Source: Topomyia yanbarensis
Taxonomy: Eukaryota > Arthropoda > Insecta > Diptera > Culicidae
NCBI RefSeq assembly: GCF_030247195.1
Contig: NC_080670.1
Coordinates: forward strand, 161,768,080 to 161,832,079
Direction of reading: 5' to 3'
Length of the DNA stretch: 64,000 nt
The translations under genes and the position numbers were made by a program. The notes beneath the pieces were generated by a model. That model had not been told where the DNA came from, did not search any database, and saw only the letters and a program-made list of their open reading frames with translations. Positions 20,460 to 32,480 of this stretch are shown here, piece by piece (the stretch's first letter is position 1; each line of letters begins with the position of its first letter).

Positions 20460-20582
20460 AGGGGTGAGCGTAGTGTAGTTGGTAAATCGATTGCCTTGTA
20501 CGCAGCGCACCTGGGTTCGAGTCCCAATCCCACACATAGGGTTAGAATTTTTTCTTAAGACATTTTTCTAACCCGAAGAGTC
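20460..20582 (+). mobile_element. tRNA-derived SINE (Feilai-like)
   Basis: Contains RNA polymerase III promoter boxes: A-box-like TAGTGTAGTTGG (about 20469) and a perfect B box GGTTCGAGTCC (about 20514), followed by a non-tRNA body ending CTAACCCGAAGAG. The same body, more complete at its 3' end, is present on the minus strand at 39285-39475. It is not a functional tRNA: I see no acceptor stem pairing. Confidence 0.75.
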
Positions 20583-21050
20583 GAATTTATTTATTTATTT
20601 ATTTATTTATAATTGATATCAACAGACACAGTGTGGTCCTAATGATAATTTCTTAATATATTTAAAAAGTCAATTTGTAATCTGCTTCGTGGAATGTGAA
20701 GATCGAACTCGGATGACACTCTGTTGAAGGTCCGCTGCAAACCAATGATGGCACCGTTTACTCCATAGTTAGTCCGACGAAGAGGTAATCGGAGGAATGA
20801 ATTATTGCGAAGGGCGCGAGGGCGAACGTTCATATTCATCGCACTGAGAAGCTCGGGGCAGTCAATTCGATCTTGCAAAATATCCGAAATCGTCATAACA
20901 CGGAATAGATCCCGCCGCACTTGCAATGTATCGAGTCCAATAAGCAAACCCCGGCTCTCGTAACTTGGCAGCTGGTGAGGGTTGCTCCAAGGCATCACTA
21001 ATTCGGTGAAATGCAATTCAGTACATAGATACAATCCATTCGGCAAAATG
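20583..21050 (-). pseudogene. Jockey-type non-LTR retrotransposon, 3' end with RT C-terminus
   Basis: Minus-strand frame 20639-21046 (135 residues) matches the extreme C-terminal region of Jockey-type ORF2. Key blocks are ESRGLLIGLDTLQVRRDLFR, DILQDRIDCPELLSAMNMNV, RPRALRNNSFLRLPLRRTNYG and FNRVSSEFDLHI. The stop lies near 20639, followed by a short 3' UTR and a tail of TAAA-type repeats (20585-20612) instead of pure A. It is 5'-truncated near 21050 and meets the SINE at 20582 head-on. Confidence 0.8.
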
Positions 21051-24000
21051 CCATCGGTGAAATAATCTCCAGCAAAATGATATTTTGTAAAATGATCTGC
21101 TCCTAACTATAGTAAGTCATTAGCCTTTCGACTTCGATTCATCTGATAGCCCACCAGTATCTAGGTTTACTTGCGAACTCAAATAGTGGCTCTTTTTGGA
21201 TTTAATATATATGTGGTTTCCAAGTTGGTCTGCATGATACTGGCCGGACGAAGTTTCTTTACTTAACGACAACCAACTTCTTGATTACCACCAATATGAA
21301 CAATATGAGAACATATTATTCTGCGCTGGGCGAGTCCATGGTTTTACCACGATTCGACGAGTTCCACATCGACATTGCGGCAATTTGCACTGCATGAAGA
21401 TCTACAACACCGTCAGACGAAGAAGTATCGTCAACCAACTGCGGGATTATAGAGTAGCGAAATGTTCAGGAATCAGAATATATTGGCTTAAATGGCACGT
21501 TAAATGCTAATATAAATCGGTATCCTTTCCTCCGTCTACAATGCCTCAATCCAGATAATATCCAGCCTGTTGCCTAGTATCTAACCGAGGAATTAAGTGT
21601 GGAAACATGTGTTCCTCCCTTCCCCTAGATCGCAGCCACCGAGATCATGAAATCTGTAGTTGAATTTCTGGTAAAAAAAACTCCGGGGAACTAGTGCACT
21701 CAAAGAACGCACACAGCATCTTTAGGTGAATCACTGGGAAAACACTACCGAGAATAGTACGAGTACACCTGGTGTTGGAACGTCGACCTTCGTCTGGCCA
21801 AAGGAATAAAAGATCCCCCAGTAACATTATATCACTGAGAACTAAGATCCATGTTAAGTTTTCAATGTGAATAAGAAATGTAACTGTCACTTTGAAATGC
21901 TAATGGCAAGTAGCAACTTGTCACTAGCCGGCGCTACGATCGGCTAACAATCACTATACGGACCTTGCATGCAAACTGTGATGCAATGGACGCATGCGAA
22001 CCTGTGTGCGATGGTGATTTTTAACGTGTTTTCATTCGGGTTTTTTGGAAATGTTTGTTCTAGCTTATATATCAGTTCGCTGTGATTGTATCGAAATATA
22101 AGAAGCGACGATGTGTCCAAACTGGACAGCCGAGTTGTGTTTGTTGTCCATGGACTCGACAGAGATTTCGCTCATCACCTCCCATCGAGCTGTTCAATCT
22201 TCTCCATCGAAGCGACCGCAATACCCCTTGCTGCTACACTTCTTCTCCTGATGTCCCAGTGGTCATTCGGTCAGAGTTTCTCTCCGTTCTCAAAGCATAC
22301 TTTTTTGTCCAAGCAATGAAATAATCAACGGAGCGGCCGATCGCTTGTTCTTTCTCGCACTTAGCACCCCATCAGTGTTCTGCGGAGATGCCCCGGTAGC
22401 AGATGTCACCAGTGTCTAAAGGCAAAATAAGAATCAGCTTCGTCTAACAATAGAAATCCACTCGTTGCCACTACCAAATAATAAAAAATGGCATTGAGAA
22501 TGGACTTTTTGTAACAGTGCGATTTGTCACGACCCAGGAACGGACATGAGCGAGTCCTAAAAAACGCACAGTCTAAGCGAAACACCGGGAACAGAATGAA
22601 AGCAACTCTCCACAAAGGAGCTAAATTGGGATAAACCCCATAATTTATGCAATTGATGCACAATCCAAATTAAAGTGAAGTCTGATGTTTTGTGTTTTGG
22701 ATTCTCCTCGTCAGTACGTAACAGCTGACTGGGCCGCTAGGCAGACACTTTAAGTAAGATGCGTGTTATTTATTGGATTTGATGTTTAGCTCACGGCCTA
22801 AGACAAGACGAGACAACTGGCTTCTTATTTTTGGTTTTCTTGCTGTTTTCGTGCCCTGCTGAATAATTGATGACAGTTGACTGTATGCGGCTAGCGCGGT
22901 TGGCAGTGCAGCCAATTTCTTTTTCATATTTAGATATGTTACTATAATACACAATGTCCGTTTCATTAACAAACATTTCGCCGTATCAAACACTACATAT
23001 TTCTAGCAAATCTGGCCAGCATATCATATCAGACCGCAAGAACAAAACTAACATTCATAAATCTATTCGACTCAACCTTCCGCCATCTTGCCATGTGAAC
23101 GACTCATTACAGAACAGTCTGCAGACTACACACTTTTTATTGATTTTTATTATTTAAGCTTGAGTTTCGCCGATTCCAGGTGAAGGTCCCCGTAACAAAT
23201 TTAAAGTTTTCGATAACTTAGACCCTAGCTCAGGCTAGTTGCTTCAAACAAATGTGTTTAATGGAACTGATTTGGGTTCTTGGAAAACAGTGGTGGTGTG
23301 AGCCGAGGTGTGAGCGAAACCGAAATATATTTCAGGTTGGAACCCAACTCGGTTTTCAGTTCAATGGCGCATAACGTACGTTATAAACTGGCGTCAAACA
23401 AACGGTTTGACAGCAGTTAGGTCCGAAACTGAGTTAGCTTCTGCCTGAAGCAAAAACGACAATAAAAACGTAGAATCACTGGATACTGACTCGACATCTC
23501 TATCTTTTGTTTTCTTTCTATACATAGGTCAGTAACATTCTAATCATACACGAGAATAGTAAATTTGAATATTGCAAATACGCTAACAGGCTAACGTCGC
23601 AAATACACATATAAATACAAATGTTCTTCAAAAATAATTCGAAATGATTTTGATTCATATGAATTCTACTGACAGGTATTCGATCGGAAGGAAACTAACA
23701 TATGAATGGTAAACAAATGATTAATTTGTCGAGTCTTTATGCAAATATTCAGCGTTATTTAATATATCAAATATTTACGATACAGAATTGACGAATTCAA
23801 ATTATTTTCAATAGGCAACTTGCATTGATCATGATGCCAACACTGCAAAATAGGCCCTGTTGTAACGAAAACAGTATCCCATTTGTCAAATTCGAAGACG
23901 TCATTTGGGCTCCACGCTGGCTCCAGAAATCGCTTACTAGTTGTCTTGTCTTGTCTTAGCTCACGGCTCACAGAAACGAGGCTTGCTATTCTGTGAATTG

Positions 24001-24519
24001 ACAGTTTTTGGTGACGTCAGAGAAATCGTCGAGATAAACAAACGGATTTCTCGAAAGTTGATAATTAACAATATTTAAGCTCTTACGATGAAAAAATAAT
24101 GTGTAATGGATTCTTGGTGAAAATTACGCCAAATTACGCTAGACACAGTAGATATTCAATGATTCTATGTGATTATTAGTGAAAAGTGGAAATTTGGCTG
24201 CAGCCATAGAAAACATCTAACCGTAAATTTCTGTTCCCAGCAAACGTTTTGGACATTGGGATAGCTTCCTTGTGATCTACCAGGTGCCGATCATCCGTTA
24301 GCAGCAAAGAATATATGAATTTCATCTAATTGTTTTCGACGACGATTTATATGACGCCCGCTCGTCGATTGTTTACACTCTAACAAGCTAGCCTTGCACT
24401 GATAATATAAATTCCTAAATATAATGAAATCGATCATAAAATGCACGAATTCATTCGTCGTTTTCTACAACGAAGTATTTTCGTGCATTCTAAATAGTAG
24501 GTTTCGTTCATTTCAGGAA
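21051..24519. other. No recognised feature
   Basis: No ORF above about 85 residues and no family resemblance on either strand. Confidence 0.4.
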
Positions 24520-26400
24520 GAAGAATGGCCGCTTGGCGAACGAAATCTTTCGTAAATTTTACACGTTTAATGTATACTGCACGAATTTTATCGTTGATAA
24601 CGACATTATTTTTCGTGAATGAAACGAAATGTTTTGTTTATTTTAATAAACGTGTGTGTATATTACGAACGATTTCGTTGGTCGAATGAATTAATTTCGT
24701 TTATCTTAGAAAAGTGTTCGTATTTATTATCCTCTTATTGTTTTCAGTCGATCTTTTAGGATCGATGCTTGACAACATAGATTTTTTTTATTTAAAAAAA
24801 TCGATGTGGTCAAATCGATTTTACTGTGGTACGAAGAAATGGCCGCTTGATGAACGAAAATTTTGGTGAATTTTACTTATTTAGTTTACATTGCACGAAT
24901 GTAATAGTTGATAATGACATTATTTTTCGTGAACGAAACGAAATGTTTCGTGTATTTTAATAATCGTTCAATAATCGTTTATGTATTTTAAATATCGTTT
25001 ATATTACAAACGGTTTCGTTTGTCGCATTCGATCTTTTAGGATCAATTTTATTTTTTATTATTTAAAAAAATCGATCTGGCCAATTCGATTCTATTTTAA
25101 CTTGCTCATCATTATTAAGGACAAGAAAGATTGCGGTGTGAAGAAATGGACGCTTGATGAACAAAAATTTTAGTAACTTTTACTTATCTTGTGTAAGGTA
25201 AGGTGGTGCAAATCCGACCTAGTAAATGGTTTTGCCTGTAAAATGCTCATTTTACATCAGATCAAGTAGTTTTATATACCAAATTAAAGGTTAGACTCCT
25301 GGGCAACTTTCCAAATATAGCATTTTATTTGGATCTTGGGAATATCTTGTGATACAAGCGTTTTACAAACATGTTCATTTTTGCTGTTTTCAAAAATGGT
25401 GGGGTAATCCCGACCCCCTATGTTTTGGTTGATTTAGTGCAGATATTATCCAAATTTTATGGGTTTTCAATGATAAATCAATGAATGTTGTGTTATTGAA
25501 TTTAATATGAAGAAAATGAAGTTCAATGTCAATCTTGGAATGCTAAAATCACGAGTAGTAGCACGTAATGATATTCCCATTTGCATCGGAGCAATTGCTC
25601 GACGAATACTACAATCATCACGTTTTTGTGCCTTTCGTTTGTAATTATGAACCATTTTGCATAAAAATAATAAATAATAACAATAAAAATATATTTCTAT
25701 TTGAAAAATAAAAATTTTCTTAGCAAAAAAGCGGTCGGATTTACCCCAATATTTAGTGGTCGGATTTGCCCCACCGCGTCATTTTTCATTACGATGCAAT
25801 TAAAAAATAATATGAAAAAGATTGAACTAAATTTTTCTATGCACTTTGTAGGACTTTAATCAAAGAATTTAAATCCACTTACATTTATTATGCAATCACC
25901 TTAACAATCAGAAATATCCTGTAGTCAATGATGCACAAAAGTCAAATCAAAAGTTGTGAAAACACACTTTGTGTCGTTTGAGCATCTCAATGTAGACTAA
26001 TGAAATGCTGTCATACCACCATTATGATTATTTTCGATGCTTTACACGACAGCATTGATATTAAATCGCGTAGTGCTTCTGATTTTCGATAACAGAGGGG
26101 GGTCAGGTTTACCCAACGGTCGCATTTGCCCCACCTTACCCTACATGGCACGAATGATATCGTTGATAACGACATTATTTTTCGTGAATGAAATGAAATC
26201 ATTCGTTTATTTCAATAAATGTTTGTATATATTACGAACGACTTCGTTGGTCGCACGAATTCATTTCGTTCATCTTAGAAAAATTTTATTATTTATTTAT
26301 TATCTCCTAATTTTTCATTCCATCTTTTGGGATCGATGTTTGGCAACACCGATTTTTTTTTATTTAAAAAAACAGATCTGGCAAAACCGATTTTTTTGGA
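24520..26400 (+). repeat. Three ~310-bp head-to-tail repeat units
   Basis: The marker GAAATGGCCGCTTG or close variants starts at about 24525, 24839 and 25146 (spacing about 314 and 307). Each unit also carries GATAACGACATTATTTTTCG and ends in an AT-rich palindromic stretch around AAAAAAATCGAT. The third unit is interrupted by the element at 25196-26141 and resumes at 26144. Confidence 0.75.
25196..26141. mobile_element. TA-flanked non-autonomous DNA element, 946 bp
   Basis: Ends AGGTAAGGTGGTGCAAATCC (left) and the inverted GGGTAAGGTGGGGCAAATGC (right), giving a 24-bp terminal repeat with three mismatches. TA is at 25194-25195 and 26142-26143. It interrupts the third tandem unit, which gives independent proof of insertion. 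Internal copies of GGTCGGATTT(G/A)CCCCA act as subterminal repeats. No transposase frame. The TA duplication suggests a Tc1/mariner-superfamily MITE. Confidence 0.8.
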
Positions 26401-26649
26401 ACTCTGGATATGCCAATCAGTCATATCCGCAACTAGAAAAAAATGAAGGGGAAAACAAACGAAGTCAATATTTACTAGCGATATTTTTCTACTGCAATAT
26501 ATGCCAGAGCCAATTCGGCAAGCGCCGACCTCGTGTGAAGCCGAATCCGTAAGCAACTTGACAAGATCGGACGGTTCTAATTGAGGAGCTGATTCAGTCA
26601 TTTGCAAGCTTTGTACGACTTTCACAGTTATTTATCATAATCAGCATCT

Positions 26650-26846
26650 CTTTAGGTTAGGAATCGGCGTTTCAGTCTGTTGTTTAATAAAAAAAACTTC
26701 TGTATGTTCTCTTCTTCCGACGTTTCGGTCCTTATCGGACCTTTTTCACGGAAAAAGGTCCAATAAGGACCGAAACGTCGGAAGAAGAGAACATACAGGA
26801 GTTCTTTTTTAAACAACAGACTGAAACGCCGATTCCTAACCTAAAG
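26650..26846. repeat. Near-perfect ~97-bp-arm palindrome (foldback element)
   Basis: Left arm 26650-26747 and right arm 26751-26846 are reverse complements with few differences and a 3-nt loop (ACG). The inner part is TTCCGACGTTTCGGTCC and its complement. A transcript would fold into one long hairpin. Confidence 0.9.
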
Positions 26847-28992
26847 AAAAAAAACATAAACAGTCGAAAATACAGAAAACATAATCAGCATCGTGAACGA
26901 ACAATCAGGGTTACTTTCCAGACTCTTTGAATGCAATGCCCGACACACACGAATCTTGCTTGATTGTATACAGCCAGCGAGCATGGGAATACAGCTCGAA
27001 TCCAACCACCTTTTCCAAATTCTTTGTTACGCATAACTATGGCTAGTCTTCCAGCATTCGCGGGTTGTTTGATTGATTATTCGGAAAGCCTCATCAGGTC
27101 ACCTGATCTCGTGATGGGGATGTCATATTGGATATAGTTTGTAAGGCACCGCATTTCTCCAGCAGTCGCCCGCTCTGGGACAGTTGTTATTAGGGGCAGC
27201 TCCTAACATTGGTAACAGACGCTCTTCCTTTTCCCACTTCCCTGTCAGCATATGACCAAGGATCCAACCAGGATTGGTTACCCAATCTTCACAAAAGTAA
27301 CTAATGCATGAGCTGGCATCACGTGGAGATAGCGATAGGAGTTCTCTATCAGAGGTGAATAATCACATAGTACAGTCTGATGATGCACAGCTTTACCCGA
27401 CGAAACCGTCTACGTGCGTCTACGTGTCACCGTTGTAGGGTGTCTGACGGAGCGCCAAAGTCCCTTTTGAAAGGTTTGCCAAAACTGCAAACGAAGCGAA
27501 GTAGTCACGACAACTTCAATTTGGGTCTGTCGCTGCATCAGTGGTAAAACATTCTCTTTGACTCTTACTCTTAAGCAAGTGTCATATATAGTTGATGAAT
27601 ATATGATACCGAAGATTCCAAATCCAAAGGACGTAAGCTATCAACATTGTTTCGCTAAATTGCATCAGTGGCCCAGTGTGCATTGTTGCTACAGTTTATA
27701 AGTCCAAAAAATGAAAAAACTACATATAGCTACGACCGAACAAAGCGTTCCATTTTCTTTCTTATTGAAAAAACAGACAAAATCCTCCAATAAAACACAC
27801 CTTCGACACGGTTCATTTCCCACCAGACAGCGTAAGTGATTTTCTCGTACCTACCTACATACATAACCAGCAGCAGCCAAAGAACGGCCACATTCAATAT
27901 CTTATTATGTTCGACGTGGTTTCGATTAGAGGGCAGGTTGCACTCTGCCAACTCCGTAATCCTTTGAGTGATCTTATTTGAACCACCTCTTTTCCCGAGA
28001 ATATGCGACTATCCCAATGTGCATAATAAAATAGCGTAGGGCAGAAAGGGGAGAAATGCACTTTCGGTGAAATATACGAAATGTCAGTATCTCAGATGTA
28101 AAAAGTTTTAGATTGTTGCCATGTTTTTTTTTCGAAAGCATTTCTGTCAAATATATTTATTAAATTCTTTTTGAAACTTTTTTATTTCATTTCAATAAAA
28201 TTTTCGTAGATTTTTTTAACTTCTGCTGTTTTCTAAATTTTTACATGTTCGGGTTAAGGTTGTAAAGCATTTTTGTTGGAATAGTTCTCTCTTGGAATCC
28301 GTTCAAGCTATCAATTTCTAAAATAAAACTCTTACTTTTTACTACTACTACATTTTACTCTGCCCGGACCTGTTTTGCATCGAAAAGAGGGAAAGACTAC
28401 CTGATTGACGATAATGCGTGACGACCGAGGCACGTGCAGACAAAGTGGATATTGAACAAATTTTCGTGGGAGGAAAATGCACAGGTGAGCCAGCTGCCCG
28501 AATAACGATGTTTGGGAAAAATTTCCAACTGTAGTGAATACAGTGAAGACCGTGTGATCTGATCAGATTAGATTTATTAAATGAAATGATTTTATTGAAT
28601 CGCATACATGTTTGCAAAAAATACATGTACCCTGGACCTAGTAACTGAAAGATTACTTCATTATAATTTAAACCAATTCCCAGAAATTTATATCAAAATA
28701 TGGAAATACACAGTTGTTGTAGGAGGTGAGTAAAAAAGTTTTTGAAGAAAATGGTAAGGAAACTGCAACCCGCTAGCGACTAGCATAGTTCGCAGTAAAT
28801 AATAAAACAACACGAACTCGTCGTTCAAACAACAAACTGAAATCCACTTACATTTACGAAATCGAGCTGCATCGAAATTTCCGGTGAAATTTTACACTGA
28901 TAATCCTTTCGCAGCAAAAAATCACCAAGATTTAAATGTTCATTCAAATCCTAAGTTCGCCGAACGCAAATATTTAGCAACCAGTTGACATA
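26847..28992. other. No recognised feature
   Basis: Mixed-composition sequence. I found no conserved motif in short frames such as 27730-27951 or 28348-28626 (minus). Confidence 0.4.
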
Positions 28993-29487
28993 ATGCCCGC
29001 TTGTTATCCTTCCAAAGTGTGCTTATTTAACCGTCATCTCCCGCCCCACGACCCTGTATTGACTTTCCGGTGTAGAATATCATCCTTTCTGAGAGGGAAC
29101 AGAGAAAAAAAACCGTCGAAATCCCTTCACTGCCCACCAAAAGTTGAAAGAACTCCGTTCAGCTGCCATTTTTGTGAGCACTCCGTGACGTCCGCCGCCG
29201 CAGTCGCATTCGTAGCCGGAGTGCTATTGTTCCCCGAGGGTTTCCTTAATTTCCCTTATTTAGTGCGCCTGATGGTCTTGAGGCAACGGCATTCTTTGCC
29301 GCTACGTTATTCATTACCTTCCTACCAACTAACTACCGCACAAATGCTCGGAGACTACCTACCCTCCACTCGATTGAAATTTTCTTTTCGGGCTAAAAAA
29401 TGTCTTGTCCCCCTGCGAACTGGCGAACGGAAAATCCAATTTCCACCTTTTTTCTCTGATGCTTGCGGTAGGTACACAGCAGGCTGA
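28993..29487 (+). other. Open frame of 164 residues, no recognised family
   Basis: The longest unexplained plus-strand frame. Its composition (Pro/Ser/Phe-rich, MPACYPSKVCLFNRHLPP start) shows no domain, signal peptide or repeat that I recognise. One CxxC/H pattern (CHFCEHSVTSAAAV) is not a known zinc-finger spacing. It may be chance in a locally GC-richer stretch. Confidence 0.2.
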
Positions 29488-29940
29488 TTCCGGAGTGTAA
29501 TTTTTTTCCTAGGGCAGTCAGTACCAAGTAGGCTTTTGTGGTGGTTTTCCGTGCCTCCCTCCGCACCATGGCAGTTACGGTTCAGCTAGTTTTATTTTAT
29601 AATCTCGGTTGAGGTTTTTTTTGTACATTTATATTTTAGATTCCTAGTAAACTTTGTTTTGTACTGTACCTATTCAAATTCTGGACAGTTATATGTCATA
29701 AGCAGGAAATGTGCTAACATCCACCCGAAAGTACCAAACGGCTGAATTTTAACAATTCAAAAACCAAAATAAGCTGTACTAAAATGCACTTAAACAAAAT
29801 AATGTGAACTTCTGTCAAGTTTAGCGCATGTATAACTCTGAATTTTAACTGTGTAAAACCGGTCTTAGTGCCACAAACCAGTCCTACGACAAAAAATACA
29901 AACTGTAGGGCGGCTGTGATTTAGTAATTTAATAGGGACA
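29488..29940. other. No recognised feature
   Basis: AT-rich spacer. Confidence 0.4.
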
Positions 29941-29943
29941 TTA

Positions 29944-30040
29944 GCTTTGGTCTGGCGGTTCAGTGGATAAAGCGCTGGTCTCATAAGCCACTCTCATTCC
30001 ATTTTGGAGTCGAGATGATTTTTTTGTGGTCAGTAGGATC
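29944..30040 (+). mobile_element. tRNA-like sequence, probable SINE fragment
   Basis: GGTCTGGCGGTTCAGTGGAT with AAAGCGCTGGTCTCATAAGC resembles the 5' half of a tRNA up to a CAT anticodon-like loop, with an A-box-like stretch. The B box is degenerate (TTGGAGTCGAGAT). It is not a functional tRNA. Confidence 0.4.
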
Positions 30041-31080
30041 GTAGCATTAATTCTGTAATTCACCTGCACACTAAGAATTGGAAGCGAAGTCTATCGAAAC
30101 AGTAGGTCAAGTTCCGCAACGAAATATAACACCAATACATTTATTAGCTCTCCATTGCCAAAGTTCTCCCAGGCAAAAAAAATCACTTCTTTCTCTCAAA
30201 TCCCACAGCGTACCCAACCAAACCGTCTTTCGTCTTCACCACTCTATGAACAGGTGCGAATCTCATGCTTCAATTCATTATTTATCAATGTCGTGCAATG
30301 GTGGTGTGAGTGTCGAACATGGTCGGCTACACTGCTGCCGGTGGCACTTTCCGTAGAGTCCATTGTTCTCGCGGAATTGGATTTACAGCTTTCGCCGCCC
30401 GGTGGTGTTGGAGATGATATATGGTAGGTATAGGACTGTGCCGGATAATGGCACTTTGGGACTGTACTCAATTACCCGAAGTTGCATATGTTGGCCTGTA
30501 CATGTAAATTGCATATTATGGCGTGCATGTATGCGGAAGGTTTTGCATTTCGTACTGTGAGTTGTTGCTGCTGCTTCTATATGCATTTCAAACAACAAGC
30601 CAATATGGAAAAACTTTTCAAATTTACTAGGAAAAATTAAATGTTGTGGCAATGCGATATGTTTTTTGATGCATTTATTCCATGTGAATCCATCGTTTCG
30701 AGTGGCATGGAATCTTCTTCAAGGGTAACCAAAATCTTTAAGTTCAAATTTATTAGCTTTAGTAAAATTATTGATGAATTTAATTTTTCTGACCAGTAAC
30801 GCCCCAGCATTCATATTGGAGCTAGTATTTTCAGAATAACCGAAACGAAATAGTCCAAGTACAAGTACAAGATTCAACGATATTTAATAATGGTCAGTCT
30901 GTTGAGAAGCGTCGTTTCTCACTCGTTGACCATAATTGATTAAAATCTAATATCTTAATGCAGCCTTTGAAGGGTTAGAGTACCTCAGTCAATCTCAATT
31001 CAAATGCTTGTAAGTTTCACGCAAGGAAGTCACTTAGGACAATTGATTTTTTGATTATACGTTAAAAATCTATGCCATTA
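30041..31080. other. No recognised feature
   Basis: Several overlapping 65-92 residue frames near 30100-30650 on both strands; none looks conserved. Confidence 0.4.
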
Positions 31081-31465
31081 TGACGAAAAAACTGAACACT
31101 GAACTGTGCGGCAAATCCGTCTTCGGGGAGGCTATAAATGTCACCGAGCAAATAAACAACCTAAACAACACGAACTGTTAGCTGTACGACCAGGTGCTGA
31201 CGAAATTTGATGGATGTGTCTTGATCGACGATGAAATTTATACGAAACCCCATTTCAAATAAATCCAGGGCTCGAATTTCACAAGGCTGCTTACGGTTTC
31301 TAGCAGATAAAAATTAGTTCTCGAAACAAATGGTTTACCATGGTAACTGTTCCTGTGGCAAGAAAATCAGCATCAGCAGTTCCATGACAGCCCAATTACG
31401 TAATAGCCTAATCTAGCCAGCTGTCATAACAGCAAGGACTTGCTTCAGTGGTCGACAGTGGGGTC
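31081..31465 (+). pseudogene. Mariner transposase remnant (ITmD37E-like)
   Basis: A plus-strand fragment reads LYDQVLTKFDGCVLIDDEIY (31177-31236) followed by TKPHFK, a stop and IQGSNF, equivalent to the first catalytic Asp block of mariner transposases (compare MDDETYIKADFKQIPG in the element at 5139-6149). Farther on, PNLASCHNSKDLLQW (31410-31455) is the second catalytic block with the key Asp changed to Asn. The intervening sequence and both ends are lost. It is a separate, older copy from the one at 5 kb. Confidence 0.75.
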
Positions 31466-31740
31466 TAGTTGTGTGTGTGTGTGTTTTTTTTACTTCGTGG
31501 GAAAGCTCTTACGCTGAGCCAGCACACGTTCAATAGTTAGACCATACAACCGATTTCGTCCATTGTGTGCCAGAGTGAGGGACACTGAACAGAAAATATA
31601 ACTCTGAACTCTATTCCTCAAACCTCCACCAAGGAGTCCGACATTTGCCTGATCCCCCGGATTCCATTTGAAATGACTACTTCGGGGGAGGCTGTGCTCA
31701 TGCAATTCACAGGATTCCAGGTCTAGTTGGTCGTACTAGT

Positions 31741-32480
31741 ACGCTGGTCTCATAATCGCCATATCACTCCTGCACGGCATGATATTATTCATGCGCTCTT
31801 CTTTGTGTTGACCAGTTCCCCGACGAAAGATTGCTCCCGCAACCGTTGACGGGCGCATTTTTCTTGCTTCGAGGCAGTCCGACAGTTTGCCGATGTCTGT
31901 ACGGCGATTCTGAGTGCGCATTGCGTCCTGTTCACTGGTGCCCCGACGATTCAAGCCGGCGATTCGCTACGGACTACTCAGAATAGTGCCCGAAGGTGGA
32001 TCTTTCCTACTCCGATGAAGAATTCCCCGGCAGTGGAGTGTTGATTTCCAATTCACAGGTGCACCGACGAGCTTTTGCCGGTACTACTTCACGATGTACT
32101 TGAGAAATTTCCCGACGTTGAAAGTCCTCTCGAAACCATTATCTCGATGCTGGTCGGTTAGATGCCAAGGTCAGTCCTGCGAATCTGGGGGAGGATGACA
32201 ACCGGTTCTCTTGTGCCCCGACGATCTATCGTTGACGATGCGTGCACTCAGTCTAGTCCCCAGCGGTGGATTTAGCCTATTCCGGTCGCGCCTGCTGCTC
32301 TACTTTCTCTCCCTTCAGCAGATTGACTTGTCGAGTGCCAAGGTCGGTCCGGCGATTCCGGTTGAAGTGTAACTTTCGGTTCATCGGTGTCTCGTTGACC
32401 CGAAGCCGTGTACTGCTACATTGCTGGTCGCTGCTCCTCTCACCATCTTCGTTGCAACGCTGACATGATCTGACCAATTG
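31741..32480 (-). repeat. R1-like 3' UTR with diverged subrepeats
   Basis: Shares units with 15079-16480, for example CGATTCCGGTTGAAG near 32355, AGTCCCCAGCGGTGGATTTA near 32255 and TACTCCGATGAAGAATTCCC near 32008. It lies directly 3' (minus strand) of the RT C-terminus. Confidence 0.6.

Noticed and set aside
20460..20582. Functional tRNA gene
   Set aside because: A and B boxes are present but no cloverleaf acceptor pairing, and the same body recurs at 39285-39475, so it is a SINE.
26037..26552. 171-residue plus-strand frame as a gene
   Set aside because: It spans the end of a TA-flanked MITE and a tandem repeat unit; the reading frame reflects repeat sequence, not protein.
26940..27480. 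Possible retrotransposon coding remnant (minus frame ERATAGEMRCLTNYIQYDIP)
   Set aside because: Short, stop-interrupted and without a diagnostic motif; I could not tie it to a family.
28993..29487. 164-residue frame as a confident gene
   Set aside because: No motif, signal peptide or neighbour supports it; listed only as an unexplained frame.
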